The position numbers and the translations under genes were made by a program. A model generated the notes under the pieces. The model was not told the origin of the DNA, did no database searches, and saw only the letters and a program-made list of their open reading frames with translations. 64,000 nt of DNA from JAOSJT01 sp035362335. Its GTDB lineage: Bacteria > Bacteroidota > Ignavibacteria > SZUA-365. The stretch lies in assembly GCA_035362335.1 (NCBI GenBank), contig DAOSDL010000025.1:4616-68615 (forward strand), in the 5' to 3' direction. This document shows positions 63,714-64,000 of this stretch, in pieces; position 1 is the stretch's first letter; every line of letters begins with the position of its first letter.

Positions 63714-64000
63714 TCATCTCACAACACTAAATCGACGCACCGCAAACACCTCGCCGCCGGTCAGGCGCAGCATGTAGCTGCCGGGCTCGAGACCGAGTGT
63801 GGCGGGGGTGATGGTGAGCAGCACGCTCCGTGCGTTGAGGGGTCCGTCGAAAAGCAGCGCCCGCTCGCGGCCCAGCATGTCGTACACACGCAGCGTTACC
63901 CGCGTCCTTTCATAGCCCACACCCGCCGACCCCTCCGTGTTCTCTGTGTTGGCGAAGCCCTCTGTGTTCTCCGTGTTCACAACTATCTCCACCCGCCCCG
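63714..64000 (-). CDS. C-terminal part of a T9SS-type secreted protein (5' end outside window)
   Basis: The frame is open to the window edge, so only the last 95 codons are seen. VTLRVYDMLGRERALLF, then LEPGSYMLRLTGGEVFAVRRFSVV, is a T9SS-type C-terminal sorting domain. Between its first strand (VEIVV) and VTLRVYD lie two 9-residue units, NTENTEGFA and NTENTEGSA, encoded by a tandem 27-nt repeat related to the intergenic repeat family. The remainder of the protein is unknown. Confidence 0.7.
   Translation of the reverse strand, partial: GRVEIVVNTENTEGFANTENTEGSAGVGYERTRVTLRVYDMLGRERALLFDGPLNARSVLLTITPATLGLEPGSYMLRLTGGEVFAVRRFSVVR
63924..63977. repeat. Tandem 27-bp repeat inside a coding region
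   Basis: Two 27-bp units (63924-63950 and 63951-63977) encode NTENTEG(F/S)A twice on the minus strand. The same 27-nt periodicity and the core AACACAGAG occur in the intergenic repeat at 18034-18089. The length is a multiple of three, so the frame of the sorting domain is kept. Confidence 0.75.

Overview
The window is high-GC, gene-dense DNA of a Gram-negative bacterium of the Bacteroidota/Chlorobiota/Ignavibacteriota (FCB) type. Three proteins carry a type IX secretion (T9SS) C-terminal sorting domain, two of them with the NPFNPxT signature typical of Ignavibacteria, Kapabacteria and relatives. An outer-membrane barrel of the CarboxypepD-reg/plug/OMP type, LpxB and an Mla lipid-transport module confirm an outer membrane. 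The phylum-level placement is inference from these families; no rRNA is present to settle it.

Layout. 0.1-3.1 kb (+): a p-aminobenzoate (folate) operon, pabA, a possible 46-codon bridging ORF, pabB, pabC. 3.2-10.5 kb (+): the membrane-arm genes of complex I, nuoJ-K-L-M-N, with a Na+/H+ antiporter-like gene inserted between nuoM and nuoN. 10.7-12.7 kb (+): NAD(P)HX repair enzyme and a VanZ-like protein. 13.0-18.0 kb (-): ychF, then a class III cyclase-domain membrane protein, YgiQ-type radical SAM protein and class II aldolase.

18.0-29.6 kb is the accessory region. It holds a Shango-like three-gene module (TerB-C protein, BrxD-like ATPase, Lhr/BrxHI-like helicase) whose TerB protein is reduced to its C-terminal domain; an RloB plus AAA15-ATPase pair (AbiL/RloAB type); a secreted T9SS protein; a truncated fic copy beside an intact class II fic gene; and ssrA (tmRNA), a classic island insertion site. 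A dispersed repeat borders the region at about 18.0-18.3 kb and recurs at 63.2-63.7 kb.

29.8-42.6 kb (-): housekeeping genes, many joined by 4-nt ATGA overlaps: mlaE-mlaF-mlaD-pfkB-dTDP-sugar reductase, serS, HAD-ABC exporter-nrnA, plus a NYN-domain protein, hppD, a macro-domain protein and a DEDD exonuclease. 42.8-50.8 kb (-): a T9SS protein and a signalling locus with two multi-sensor histidine kinases and two response regulators. 51.6-57.1 kb: an HTH protein with a histone-H1-like tail and a textbook terminator, a methyltransferase-lpxB pair, the overlapping def-fmt pair, and an SDR enzyme. 57.2-63.1 kb: an exported TPR-CHAT protease-like protein and a large outer-membrane receptor-like protein. 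The right edge holds the 3' end of a T9SS protein whose sorting domain contains in-frame copies of the dispersed 27-bp repeat unit.

No rRNA, tRNA, CRISPR array, complete insertion sequence, integrase or replication origin was found.
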